39,225 nt of DNA from Methylobacterium isbiliense (GTDB lineage: Bacteria > Pseudomonadota > Alphaproteobacteria > Rhizobiales > Beijerinckiaceae): assembly GCF_022179325.1 (NCBI RefSeq), contig NZ_BPQQ01000090.1:1-39225 (forward strand). The letters run 5' to 3'. Made by a program: the position numbers and the translations under genes. Under the pieces are notes generated by a model that searched no databases, was not told the DNA's origin, and worked only from the letters and a program-made list of their open reading frames with translations. Below, in pieces: positions 7,759 through 15,529 of this stretch (positions are counted from its first letter, which is position 1; each line of letters begins with the position of its first letter).

Positions 7759-9168
7759 TCAGGGGCGCGCCGGCGCGATGACGAAGCGGTCGCGGGGCTG
7801 GGCCGGGATGCGGCCGAGATCGATCCGCAGGTCCTGGTCGGGCACCGCGTAGGCCATCTCCCGGACCAGCAGCGGCACCACGGCCTTCATCTGCGCCAAG
7901 GTGATCCATTCGCCCGGGCAGCGATGCCCGGTCTCGTGCGCGCCGCCGCCCTGCGGGATGAGCGTGTTGGGATCGCCCGACCACGCCCGGAAGCGCTCGG
8001 GCCGGAACCGCTCCGGCGCCTCCCACAGGCGCGGGTCGCGGTTGGTGCCGTAGAGGTCCATCAGCACCCAGTCGTTGCGTGCGAAGCGATGGCCCTGGAA
8101 CTCGAACGGCGCGAGGACGCGCCCGCCGATGAAGGGGATGAACGGGTAGAAGCGGCGCACCTCGTGGACGAAGTGGGTCAGATCCGCCTCGTCCCCCGCG
8201 CGCAGGGTCTCCCTCGTCTCGGGGTGGAGATGCAGCGCGTGGGCCGCGAAGACGAGGTAGCGGGCATTGGCCACGGTTGGGCGCAGCACGTTGATGAGTT
8301 CCACCCCCGCCACCGTCAGGTCGAGGGGCCGCCCCTCCGGATCGCGGTGATGCGCGATGACGTGGACCGCGCTGCCCGGCGGCGCCTCGCGCCGCCCCTC
8401 CCGGACGTGGGCGATCGCCTCGCGCGCCCAGCGCTCGGTGCGGGCGCGCAGCCGGTGGCCGCGCCAGTTGCGCGGGCCGACCGAGCCGGTGCCGTCGATC
8501 ATCGCCAGGAACTCGCGCGCCCGCGCCTCCGCCTCCGCCGCGGTGAGCGGCAGGCCGGCCCACTCGCAGACCGCGGCCGTGAGGGGGACGTGGGCCTCGT
8601 CGAGCAGCACCACCCGCTCCTGCGCGGCCCAGGCCCGCGCCCGCGCCCGCCAGTGCCGGGCCGTCGCCTCCGCGAGCCGCTCCAGGGCGGCTGGCGCCAT
8701 CAGGGAGAGGAACATCGCCTTGCGCCAGCGATGGGCCTCTCCGTCGAGCACCATCACGCTGCCCTGGTCCTGGATCAGCGCGAAGGAGGCGCGCGGCAGG
8801 GCGTGCCGGCGGGTGAAGCGGTCGGGCTCGTAGAACCGGGCTGCGGCCTCCGCCCCGGTCATGCAGATCGCCCGGGTGAGCATCAGCCGGGTCGCGAACA
8901 GGTCGGAGCCGTAGGCGCGGCAGCGGCCGGGGATGAAGGCGTAGCCCTCGCGCAGCAGCGCCAGGGTGCTGTCGGGCGCGCGATCGCGCGGGATGCCCTC
9001 GCGGTGCCGCGGCCGCGGCACAGCCGCACCGTCCGGCTGCGCCGGGTCGGCGAAGCTCAGGGCCCCGCGGATCGCACCGGCCGGGTCCGGCCGCGCGGAG
9101 GGTCGGTCGCCGCCTCGCGGCGGAGGGCGCGGGGATGCGCGCGCCGGATCGCCTGCCTCGAACGTCAT
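7759..9168 (-). CDS. Cytochrome P450, CYP152-type fatty-acid peroxygenase
   Basis: A 469-residue P450. The haem-ligand Cys is about residue 417 in GHRCPGEWITLAQMK, preceded by QGGGAHET. The I-helix carries VELINVLRPTVANARYLVF with Arg296-Pro297; this Arg-Pro pair replaces the usual acid-alcohol pair and is the hallmark of CYP152 peroxygenases (P450 BS-beta, SP-alpha). They use hydrogen peroxide directly to hydroxylate or decarboxylate fatty acids, the Arg binding the carboxylate. Other family blocks are STLALLREGYAFI and VLDGEAHRWRKAMFLSLM. The start at 9168 has a perfect AGGAGG, so the Pro/Arg-rich extension of about 60 residues before the P450 fold seems real. It lies downstream of a DsbA-like gene on the same strand. 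Whether it hydroxylates at alpha or beta, or decarboxylates, cannot be read from sequence. Confidence 0.9.
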   Translation of the reverse strand: MTFEAGDPARASPRPPPRGGDRPSARPDPAGAIRGALSFADPAQPDGAAVPRPRHREGIPRDRAPDSTLALLREGYAFIPGRCRAYGSDLFATRLMLTRAICMTGAEAAARFYEPDRFTRRHALPRASFALIQDQGSVMVLDGEAHRWRKAMFLSLMAPAALERLAEATARHWRARARAWAAQERVVLLDEAHVPLTAAVCEWAGLPLTAAEAEARAREFLAMIDGTGSVGPRNWRGHRLRARTERWAREAIAHVREGRREAPPGSAVHVIAHHRDPEGRPLDLTVAGVELINVLRPTVANARYLVFAAHALHLHPETRETLRAGDEADLTHFVHEVRRFYPFIPFIGGRVLAPFEFQGHRFARNDWVLMDLYGTNRDPRLWEAPERFRPERFRAWSGDPNTLIPQGGGAHETGHRCPGEWITLAQMKAVVPLLVREMAYAVPDQDLRIDLGRIPAQPRDRFVIAPARP

Positions 9169-9175
9169 GCTCGCA

Positions 9176-9197
9176 CCTCCTGCGGCTCAACAGGAGG
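9176..9197 (-). promoter_or_regulatory. Hairpin that includes the P450 ribosome binding site
   Basis: On the minus strand CCTCCTG (9197-9191) can pair with CAGGAGG (9182-9176) across an 8-base loop. The right arm is the Shine-Dalgarno sequence of the CYP152 gene. Translation could therefore be damped until the hairpin opens. A second GC-rich dyad, GGCCGG-N7-CCGGCC at 9199-9217, lies just upstream and may end the DsbA transcript. Confidence 0.45.
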
Positions 9198-9255
9198 AGG
9201 CCGGTCGCGTTCCGGCCGGACGTCGGGATGACCGGCCGGCCCGCCGCGCGCCGGC

Positions 9256-9996
9256 TCAGCCGGGCTGGCCCTCGCAGGTGATGGCGTCGCAGGCGGCCAC
9301 GGCCGCCACCATCCGGGCCAGCGCCCGGCCGCCCGGATGCCCGAGCACGCCGGTGGTGCCCACGACGTAGGGCGGGGTGGCCGCCAGCCCGAGATTTGCG
9401 GAAAGCCGCATCTGCGTGGCGAGCGCCTCGCCTATCTCGGGCGAATCGGCCTCCGCCTCGATCGCCGCGCGCGGGTGTCCGAGGGCCTGCGCGGCGTCGA
9501 GGGCGCGCGGGCCGTCGATGGCCCCGGGCGCGCCGAGGAGCCTGGCGTAGAGCGCGTAGCCCGCCGCCGATCCGGCCCGGCGCTGCACCGCGAGGTGCAC
9601 CTTGGCGGCCTGGGCCGAGCGGGGCGAGAGGATCGGGTTGTGGACGAGGCCGACGCGCAGATCCGGCGTCGCGGCGACGAGTGCCGCGATGTCGTGCGCC
9701 GCCTTCCGGCACCAGGGGCAGTTGTAGTCGTAGAACTCGTGCAGCGTGACGCCGGCCTCGCGGGTGCCGATCCAGGTCACGCCGCGCAGGCCCGCGATCT
9801 CGGAGGTCAGCTCCCCGGGCAGGCGCGTGTTCGGCACGGGCCGGCCGTCGTCGCCGGTGATCGCGTGCCACTGGCCCTCCGCCTGCGCCAGGGCGGCCGC
9901 GGGCCACGCCGCGAGGAGGCCGGCCAGAAGCGTGCGGCGGGAGAGGCACGCCGGCCCGCCCCGCAGCGGGCCGCCCGCAGGATCACCACGCCGCAT
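9256..9996 (-). CDS. Tat-exported DsbA-family thiol oxidoreductase
   Basis: A 246-residue protein. A twin-arginine leader (SRRTLLAGLLAAWPAAALA, Arg20-Arg21) suggests Tat export. The thioredoxin-fold active site is Cys93-Pro-Trp-Cys96 in YDYNCPWCRKA, and the cis-Pro loop is ATPPYVVG. This fits periplasmic DsbA/ScsC-like proteins that form or isomerise disulfides. The start at 9996 is preferred over the upstream ATG at 10026 because GGGAGG precedes it. Two further Cys near the C-terminus (CDAITCEG) could form a structural disulfide. Upstream of the CYP152 gene (87 bases) and downstream of the caspase-domain gene on the same strand. No DsbB is visible. Confidence 0.88.
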   Translation of the reverse strand: MRRGDPAGGPLRGGPACLSRRTLLAGLLAAWPAAALAQAEGQWHAITGDDGRPVPNTRLPGELTSEIAGLRGVTWIGTREAGVTLHEFYDYNCPWCRKAAHDIAALVAATPDLRVGLVHNPILSPRSAQAAKVHLAVQRRAGSAAGYALYARLLGAPGAIDGPRALDAAQALGHPRAAIEAEADSPEIGEALATQMRLSANLGLAATPPYVVGTTGVLGHPGGRALARMVAAVAACDAITCEGQPG

Positions 9997-10098
9997 CGGT
10001 CCCTCCCGCAACATCGCGGGCCGCACGCGGTCCGCCGCGCTCCGATAAGCTCGGCCATTGGGGCTGGATGAAGGCCGTCCGGCGTCGGGTTCGGGGCG

Positions 10099-13000
10099 TC
10101 AGAACAGCGCGACGTCGCCCACCATCTGGCTGCGGGCGAACCAGGGCGTCTGCTGCCCCTGCGTCGCCGACCAGACCCGGGCCTTCACGCCGCGATGAAG
10201 CTCGCTGAGTTCGATCACGCCGTTCCGGTTGAGGTCGTGCCGGTCGCGCTCGGTCGTGATGACGTCGATGATGGCGCGGGTGAACACCCCGCCCGAGGCG
10301 AGTTCCCGCGCCTCCTCGCGGCCCTTGGAGGCCGAGAAGATCATGATCCGCGAGGGCATCCCGGCCAGGATGGCCGAGGCGGAGGCATCGTTGGTGGCGA
10401 GGAAGCCGGTGCCGGCCGCGCCGCTGTGGCAGGTGTCGAGGAAGATCGCCACGCGCCCCTTCGCCCGGCTGAGGATCGGGACGAGGTCGTCCCAGGGCAG
10501 GGCGGTCGCCGCAATCGCGTCGGTGCGCAGGCCGGAGGTCGCCAGGAACAGCCGCCCCGCCTCGTCGCGCACCCCGTGCCCGGCGAAGAACAGGATGACC
10601 GTCTCGTCCGCCGCGGCCGCGTCGATCGCGGCGGCGAGCGCCTGCCTGAGCGCCTCCGGCGAGGCCTCGTGGTCGCGCAGCAGCACCGGCCGCGCCGCCA
10701 GGGCCAGGCCGGCGGCCGGCGAGTCCAGCGCCGCCGCGAAGGCCTCGGCGTCGCGGGCCGCCATCGTGAGCGGCGGCACCCGCTGGTCGTCGTAGCGGTC
10801 GACGCCCGCCGCGAGGACGCGGGCGCGCCGCCGCCCGCCCGGCCCGACGTCGCGCCCGACGGGCGCGCTCGCCAGCCCGGTCTCGTCGACGGCGAGCAGG
10901 CTCACCCAGCGGGTGCCCGGAAGGGGCGCGAACGTCGCCTCGATGGTCCCGCCGGATGCCGGATAGGGCTCCTGGCGGGTCAGCAGGCCGTCCTCGTAGA
11001 CCTGGATCGTGCGCACCGGCGCCGAGCCCTCGGCCCGTGCGGTGAGGCGCACCTCGTCCCCGGCGCGGGCGATTGTCGCCGCGAGCGAGGGCGGGACGGC
11101 GAGGCTGCCCGCCGGCGGCGGGGGCCGTCCGGACAGCACCGAGGCCACGAGGCCCGGAACCCGCAGCTGCGCGGCGAACTGCGCCAGCGCGTGCTCGCCG
11201 CGCTGGCCAGGGAAGCGCAGCCGCACCATCTCCGCGCCCTCCGCGGTGGCGTCGAAGCGGCCGTCCGGGGCCGCCGCCACCACCTCGTCGTCGACGATGC
11301 GCCCGGCCAGCACCTGGGCGCCGCCCGCGAGGCGGTAGACGAAGAACGTGCCGTCCTGGTTGATCTGCACCGCGTGATCCCGGGAGGCCGTCAGCAGGAT
11401 GCGGCGCAGCTGCGGCCCGCGCGAAAGGTCGAAGCGCTTGGCCACCACCGCCTCCGTCTGCAGGTCGTAGACCGCGAAGGCCTGACCCTGGCGGGAGGTC
11501 AGGACGAGGTAGCGTTCCCCGTGCAGTTCGGCGTTGTCGAGGCAGGAATCCACCGTGTAGGCGCAGCTCGGGGCGCCGACCTCGGTGTCGTTGCGCAGCA
11601 ATCGGCGCGCGTTCCTGTCCGTGAACTCGGCGACGCGTTTCCTCGTGGAATCGAACACGTAGAGGTTCGGTCTGTTGAACGCGGCGTTGCCCTCGGTGCA
11701 GCCGCGCCAAGCGAGCCAGACGATGCGGCCACCGATCGTCCAGCGGCGGGCCACGTTGAGGTTGCTGTTGAACCGGCCGGGCTGCTCCGGCTCGCAGGAC
11801 AGCCCGTCGAGATACTCGAAGGTGCCTCGCGCGGCCGGCACCTCGGCGGCGATGCTGGCCGCGACGCGCAGCGCCTGCGGCTTGGGCAGTTCCTTCTGGT
11901 AGCCGGATTCGAACCTGCCGACCGTGCGCTCGGGCGCCGCCACCGGCAGGAAGGCGAAGCCGAACTCGGCGAGGCGCCGCGCGAAGCGGTCGACCGCCGT
12001 CCGGCCGGTCTCCGCCTGGGCCGGGAGGCCGCGCCACGCCGCCCGGTTCATGCCGGTTGCGGTGGCCGCTTCCGTCTCGGCCAGGATCCGGATCGGCGGG
12101 GCCTTGCGGGGCGCCGCGAGGAACCGTGCCAGCGCCTTCTGGGCCGGGCTCCGCTCCTCGGGGGCGGGCAGCCCCAGATGCGTGAAGACGAGCGGGCCGC
12201 GGGTCTCCCAGACCTTCGGCAGCGCGAAGGGCCGGAAGCCCGAGGCCGCCCGCGCGATGCGCGCGGCCTGCTCGCGGGCGGCCGGGACCTTGTCGAGGTC
12301 GAGGAGCGTGCCGCTGTAGAGGTTCGCGCCCGTCAGGCTGTCGATGATGACGCCGAGCGGCCCGGCGAACGCCGCGAGGTTGTTCTCGAGGTCGATCCGG
12401 TAGGCCCCGTCGTCGACCCCGCCGCCGCTGCGTGGGCCGAGATGCGTGCCGCCGTAGCCCGGTCCCCCGGGATTGAGGGCGTTGACGACGCTGAGCGTGC
12501 CCCATTGCGAGCCGGCACCGGCGATGAAGCTGTCGGCGTTGTCCCAGGCGACGGCATCGGTCCCGCCCAACGTGAACACGCGTGTGCCGTCGACGGCGTC
12601 GAGCACCGCGATGCCGTTCTGCTCCTCGGCGGCGACGAAGCGGCCGGTGGGCGAGAAGCGCGGCGCGGTGCCGGCGCGCTCGGCGATCTCGGCGCCGTTG
12701 ACCGCATCCACGAGGCGGTAACGTCCGTCATGGACTTCGAGGAGGCGCGCGCCGTCGGCCGAGACGAAGCGGTCCGAGGGCGTGCCGCGATCGACGGGAT
12801 CGCCGATCACCAGGGCTGGCCGCCCGCCTGGACGCGCCTGGATCGCCACGGTGCGCGCCGCGCCCGGTCCGGCGCTCTCGCGGCAGCCGTCGTGACCCAC
12901 CACGTCCCAGTGCAGCATCGCGGCGCCCGGCGCCAGGATGGTGACGTCGAAGGCGCCCTGGCGCGCCGCGCTCTCGCCGAACAGCGGGATCACCGCCCGC

Positions 13001-13341
13001 GTCATTCCGGAGAAGCGCTGGAACCGGAACGCCGCCTCGGCGCCGGGGGTCAGCCCGTACAGGCCCTGGCCCGAGAAGCGCACGGGCCTGTCGGTGGCGA
13101 CCACGAGGAAGACCGCCGCTCGCGGGGCCGGGCCGGAGCGGGACCAGCGGACCGTGACCGGTGCGCCGACATGGGTCGCGGCCGTCTCCACGCCGACCCG
13201 CGCGCCCTGCCGCAACTCCGCGATCGCCGCCCGCGTCGGCTCGCACTCCGCAGCCCGGGCTTGGCCTCCCAGGACCTGGCCTCCCAGCATCTGACTTCCG
13301 AGGATCGCAGCCGCAATCCGTCCCAGGATCGTTCGTGACAT
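10099..13341 (-). CDS. Exported caspase-domain (peptidase C14) protein with beta-propeller-like region and EF-hand loop
   Basis: A 1080-residue protein. An N-terminal signal peptide ends near residue 32 (repeated LGGQ motif, then ARAAEC). Residues about 190-720 contain WD40-like beta-strand repeats (for example FSPTGRFVAAEEQNGIAVLD). Residues about 855-1075 form a caspase-like domain, with the catalytic His at about 922 in FFAGHG and Cys at about 971 in FLDTCHSG. Inside it, residues 1036-1047 (DLNRNGVIELSE) form a full EF-hand loop with D, N, N, E at positions 1, 3, 5 and 12, so calcium control is plausible. Bacterial caspase homologues of this kind are poorly characterised; the substrate is unknown. 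Export means periplasmic or secreted action. It has a Trp/Gln-rich C-terminus and a divergent outer-membrane protein gene. Confidence in the caspase fold is high, in the propeller moderate. Confidence 0.87.
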   Translation of the reverse strand: MSRTILGRIAAAILGSQMLGGQVLGGQARAAECEPTRAAIAELRQGARVGVETAATHVGAPVTVRWSRSGPAPRAAVFLVVATDRPVRFSGQGLYGLTPGAEAAFRFQRFSGMTRAVIPLFGESAARQGAFDVTILAPGAAMLHWDVVGHDGCRESAGPGAARTVAIQARPGGRPALVIGDPVDRGTPSDRFVSADGARLLEVHDGRYRLVDAVNGAEIAERAGTAPRFSPTGRFVAAEEQNGIAVLDAVDGTRVFTLGGTDAVAWDNADSFIAGAGSQWGTLSVVNALNPGGPGYGGTHLGPRSGGGVDDGAYRIDLENNLAAFAGPLGVIIDSLTGANLYSGTLLDLDKVPAAREQAARIARAASGFRPFALPKVWETRGPLVFTHLGLPAPEERSPAQKALARFLAAPRKAPPIRILAETEAATATGMNRAAWRGLPAQAETGRTAVDRFARRLAEFGFAFLPVAAPERTVGRFESGYQKELPKPQALRVAASIAAEVPAARGTFEYLDGLSCEPEQPGRFNSNLNVARRWTIGGRIVWLAWRGCTEGNAAFNRPNLYVFDSTRKRVAEFTDRNARRLLRNDTEVGAPSCAYTVDSCLDNAELHGERYLVLTSRQGQAFAVYDLQTEAVVAKRFDLSRGPQLRRILLTASRDHAVQINQDGTFFVYRLAGGAQVLAGRIVDDEVVAAAPDGRFDATAEGAEMVRLRFPGQRGEHALAQFAAQLRVPGLVASVLSGRPPPPAGSLAVPPSLAATIARAGDEVRLTARAEGSAPVRTIQVYEDGLLTRQEPYPASGGTIEATFAPLPGTRWVSLLAVDETGLASAPVGRDVGPGGRRRARVLAAGVDRYDDQRVPPLTMAARDAEAFAAALDSPAAGLALAARPVLLRDHEASPEALRQALAAAIDAAAADETVILFFAGHGVRDEAGRLFLATSGLRTDAIAATALPWDDLVPILSRAKGRVAIFLDTCHSGAAGTGFLATNDASASAILAGMPSRIMIFSASKGREEARELASGGVFTRAIIDVITTERDRHDLNRNGVIELSELHRGVKARVWSATQGQQTPWFARSQMVGDVALF

Positions 13342-13374
13342 CGCGGGCCTTCGGGCGGCTTGTGACTAAGCGAC

Positions 13375-13403
13375 AACTTAGACGAAATTCTGTGAAATTC
13401 CAA
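13375..13403 (-). promoter_or_regulatory. Candidate promoter of the caspase-domain gene
   Basis: Read on the minus strand: TTGGAA (13403-13398), 17 bp, TAAGTT (13380-13375). The spacer contains two GAAATTC direct repeats (plus strand) one helical turn apart. It lies in the AT-rich patch about 34-62 bases before the start codon. The match to consensus is modest. Confidence 0.4.
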
Positions 13404-13589
13404 ATGTACTGAAGGATACATTGCGTGATGAACGGATCGTCGGTCGCGCCGATACGAGTATGATGCCATCGGCGGCAGGATCATCGTCCCGCCCGCGTTG
13501 TCTTGCGGTCAGCGCCGGACCGTCCTGTGGTTGGCTCGCAACAGGACAGCGCCGTGATGCGAAGAACGCGTCGCGCGAACGACGTTGCC

Positions 13590-13618
13590 TTGCAGAGTTG
13601 AAGGTGGACGTCTTAGCA
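13590..13618 (+). promoter_or_regulatory. Candidate promoter of the outer-membrane protein gene
   Basis: TTGCAG at 13590-13595 and TTAGCA at 13613-13618 with a 17-bp spacer. It would give a leader of about 100 bases that contains the palindrome at 13636-13652. Weak match; alternatives are possible. Confidence 0.35.
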
Positions 13619-13635
13619 TGACCATGCTGTGCGAA

Positions 13636-13652
13636 CTCGCAAAGATTGCGAG
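13636..13652 (+). promoter_or_regulatory. 17-bp perfect palindrome upstream of the outer-membrane protein gene
   Basis: CTCGCAA-AGA-TTGCGAG, 7-bp arms around 3 bases. It lies about 75 bases before the start codon and just after a candidate promoter, so it could be a repressor operator. As RNA it is a small hairpin with a 3-base loop. Confidence 0.5.
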
Positions 13653-13725
13653 CCGGCCGCGGCGAAACAGATCATGCGAACCGGCCGTCCGGTCGACATA
13701 AGAAACTCAGGGGCAGGACAACGCG

Positions 13726-14712
13726 ATGTGCAGGAGCTGGACCGCAATCGGCACGGTGGCGGCCTCTCTCATGACCGCCACGGTGGCCCAGGCCGCCTCG
13801 GTGACGCGGCCGGGCGAGCAGGTCGGCCTCTCGGGAGGCTATCCCCTGCCCGAGGGCGTGGTGATCGCGGTCGACACCTTCTCGGTCGGCCGGGCCGACC
13901 GACCGAACGCCTCGGACGTGATCGGCAACATCCCGTTCCTGGTCTGGGCCTCGCCCTACAAGATCCTGGGCGCGCGCATCCAGCCCATCGTGTCCCAGCC
14001 CACCGGGTTCATCCATACCCGCAACCCCGCGCCGCTTCCGGACCGGAACGTCAGCTTCCTCTACAATCCCTTCATCGGCAGCGTCTTCGCCTGGGATCTC
14101 GGCCGCGGCTTCGGCGTCTCCTACCTGCTCGGCGCCTACCTGCCGTTCGGCGACCGCGGTTCGCTCGGCCTGGGCTTCGCCGGCACGCCGATCGCGCCCC
14201 AGATCGCCTCGGCCACCATCCGCCAGAGCTTCACGGCCACCTATGTCGGGGACGGCAGCTACAACATCACGGCGGCGCTGACCTACGGGCTCACCGCGGA
14301 TCCGCGCGCCCGCTTCGGCGGCCTCGTCGGCCAGGCGCTCGGCCCGCAGGCGCAGGCGGATTCGCTCAACCTCGACCTGACGATGGTCAAGAAGTTCGGC
14401 AAGTTCGAGATCGGCCCCATCGCCTACATGTCGACGGATCTGCCGGTGAACCGCGGTGACCCGCTCTACCGCACCTACCAGCGCGCCGGGCAGATCGCGG
14501 TGGGCGGCCTCGTCGGCTACAATTTCGGCCGGTTCAGCCTCCAGGCCTACGTCGCGCGCGACGTCGTCGCCCGGGACACCCTCACCCGGGCCGGCCTGCG
14601 GCAGCGGAACGAGGAGACCCGCGGCTGGTTCCGCCTCATCCTGCCCCTCTATGCGCCTGGTGCCGGCCAGGCCGTGGCCCCGCCGCCCGGGCCGCTGGTG
14701 ACGAAATCCTGA
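13726..14712 (+). CDS. Putative outer-membrane transporter, meta-pathway phenol-degradation type
   Basis: A 328-residue protein with a signal peptide (AASLMTATVAQAASV, cleaved near residue 24). The mature protein has alternating aromatic/small beta strands typical of an outer-membrane barrel: FLYNPFIGSVFAWDLGRG, GVSYLLGAYLPFGD, ITAALTYGLTADPRARFGGL, FEIGPIAYMSTDLPVNRGD. This resembles the Phenol_MetA_deg/SphA-like family, often linked to import of aromatic compounds. It is convergent with an HCCA-isomerase-like gene 12 bases away. The start has AGGGGCAGGA upstream. The ligand is unknown, and family assignment by eye is moderate. Confidence 0.7.
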   Translation: MCRSWTAIGTVAASLMTATVAQAASVTRPGEQVGLSGGYPLPEGVVIAVDTFSVGRADRPNASDVIGNIPFLVWASPYKILGARIQPIVSQPTGFIHTRNPAPLPDRNVSFLYNPFIGSVFAWDLGRGFGVSYLLGAYLPFGDRGSLGLGFAGTPIAPQIASATIRQSFTATYVGDGSYNITAALTYGLTADPRARFGGLVGQALGPQAQADSLNLDLTMVKKFGKFEIGPIAYMSTDLPVNRGDPLYRTYQRAGQIAVGGLVGYNFGRFSLQAYVARDVVARDTLTRAGLRQRNEETRGWFRLILPLYAPGAGQAVAPPPGPLVTKS

Positions 14713-14724
14713 GGCGCGCCCCGG

Positions 14725-15351
14725 TCAGCGCAAGCCCGGCGGGCGCTCGCCCGTCGCCCAGGCCAGCGCCTGCTCCAGCCTGTCGTTGCCCCAGAACAGC
14801 TCGCCGTCCTCCGTCAGGAAAGTCGGCGCCCCGAAGATGCCGCGCGACTTCGCCTCCTCGCCCACCACCCGCAGCCGGCTCTTGTGCGGCTCGCTCGTCG
14901 CCGCCTTGACGATGGCCGGCCCGTCGAGGCCGAGCCGGTTGAGGAGCGCGGCCACGCTGCCGGGCTCGGCGATCGATTCGCCGCGGGCGAACTGCGCCTC
15001 GTAGACCGCCCGCGTGAAGGCGCCGATCCAGGGCTGGTCGGCCCCGAAGGCCGCCGCGCGCGCTGCCGCGAGGCTGTTCTGGGGGAAGTCGGGCGGGCGC
15101 TGCACCGGCGGCAGGCCGAGCCGCGCGGCCTCGCGGGCCATGTCGCGCCACATGTGGCGGCCCTTGGCCGGGTAGAGGTTGAAGGGCGAGCTGGTCCAGC
15201 CCTGGCTGGCGAAGATCGGCCCGAGCAGGAAGGGCCGCCAGCGCACGCCCACGCCCGCGGCCTCCGCCAGCCCCTCGATGCGCATTGCCGCGAGATAGGA
15301 GTAGGTCGACGCGAACTCGAACCAGAATTCGAGGGTGGGCTGGCGCGCCAT
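14725..15351 (-). CDS. 2-hydroxychromene-2-carboxylate isomerase-like (DsbA-fold) protein
   Basis: A 208-residue protein of the kappa-class GST/HCCA-isomerase family, cytosolic and glutathione-dependent. It begins [21 protein letters not shown]: the Ser at the family position where FDFxSPxSYL is usual is kept, while the Pro is replaced by Thr. Other matches are [12 protein letters not shown], the late [23 protein letters not shown] and no CxxC. The start at 15351 has AGGAG eight bases upstream; a longer frame to 15405 lacks this. In aromatic degraders this enzyme acts in naphthalene catabolism, but most family members in other genomes have no known substrate. Convergent with the outer-membrane transporter gene, which may be a functional hint. 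Confidence 0.88.
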   Translation of the reverse strand: MARQPTLEFWFEFASTYSYLAAMRIEGLAEAAGVGVRWRPFLLGPIFASQGWTSSPFNLYPAKGRHMWRDMAREAARLGLPPVQRPPDFPQNSLAAARAAAFGADQPWIGAFTRAVYEAQFARGESIAEPGSVAALLNRLGLDGPAIVKAATSEPHKSRLRVVGEEAKSRGIFGAPTFLTEDGELFWGNDRLEQALAWATGERPPGLR

Positions 15352-15529
15352 GCGGTGCACTCCTGAGGGCATGCCGTCAGCTTCGCGGCTCGCCCCCGAT
15401 GCCACAAGCGCTCATCCGGGCGTCGCTTCGCCACGGGAACCTTCGCGGGACGGCCCTGTTGCGCGCGGCCCGGCTCGGCTGATAAGCCGCCGGCTTCCCT
15501 CATCCGCCCTCGCACAAGGCCCCGCCCCC

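Larger units (their letters stand above)
13342..13725. other. Long divergent promoter region
   Basis: This 384-base gap separates the caspase-domain gene (minus) from the outer-membrane protein gene (plus). Bases 13370-13425 are far more AT-rich than the rest of the window and hold the candidate promoter for the caspase gene. Two direct GAAATTC repeats (13384-13390 and 13394-13400) lie 10 bp apart there. The right half holds a candidate plus-strand promoter and a 17-bp palindrome. No small gene is supported. Confidence 0.6.

Noticed and set aside
10195-13338. A 1047-codon open frame on the plus strand
   Set aside because: Antisense to the caspase-domain gene, with composition typical of GC-driven spurious translation and no ribosome site.
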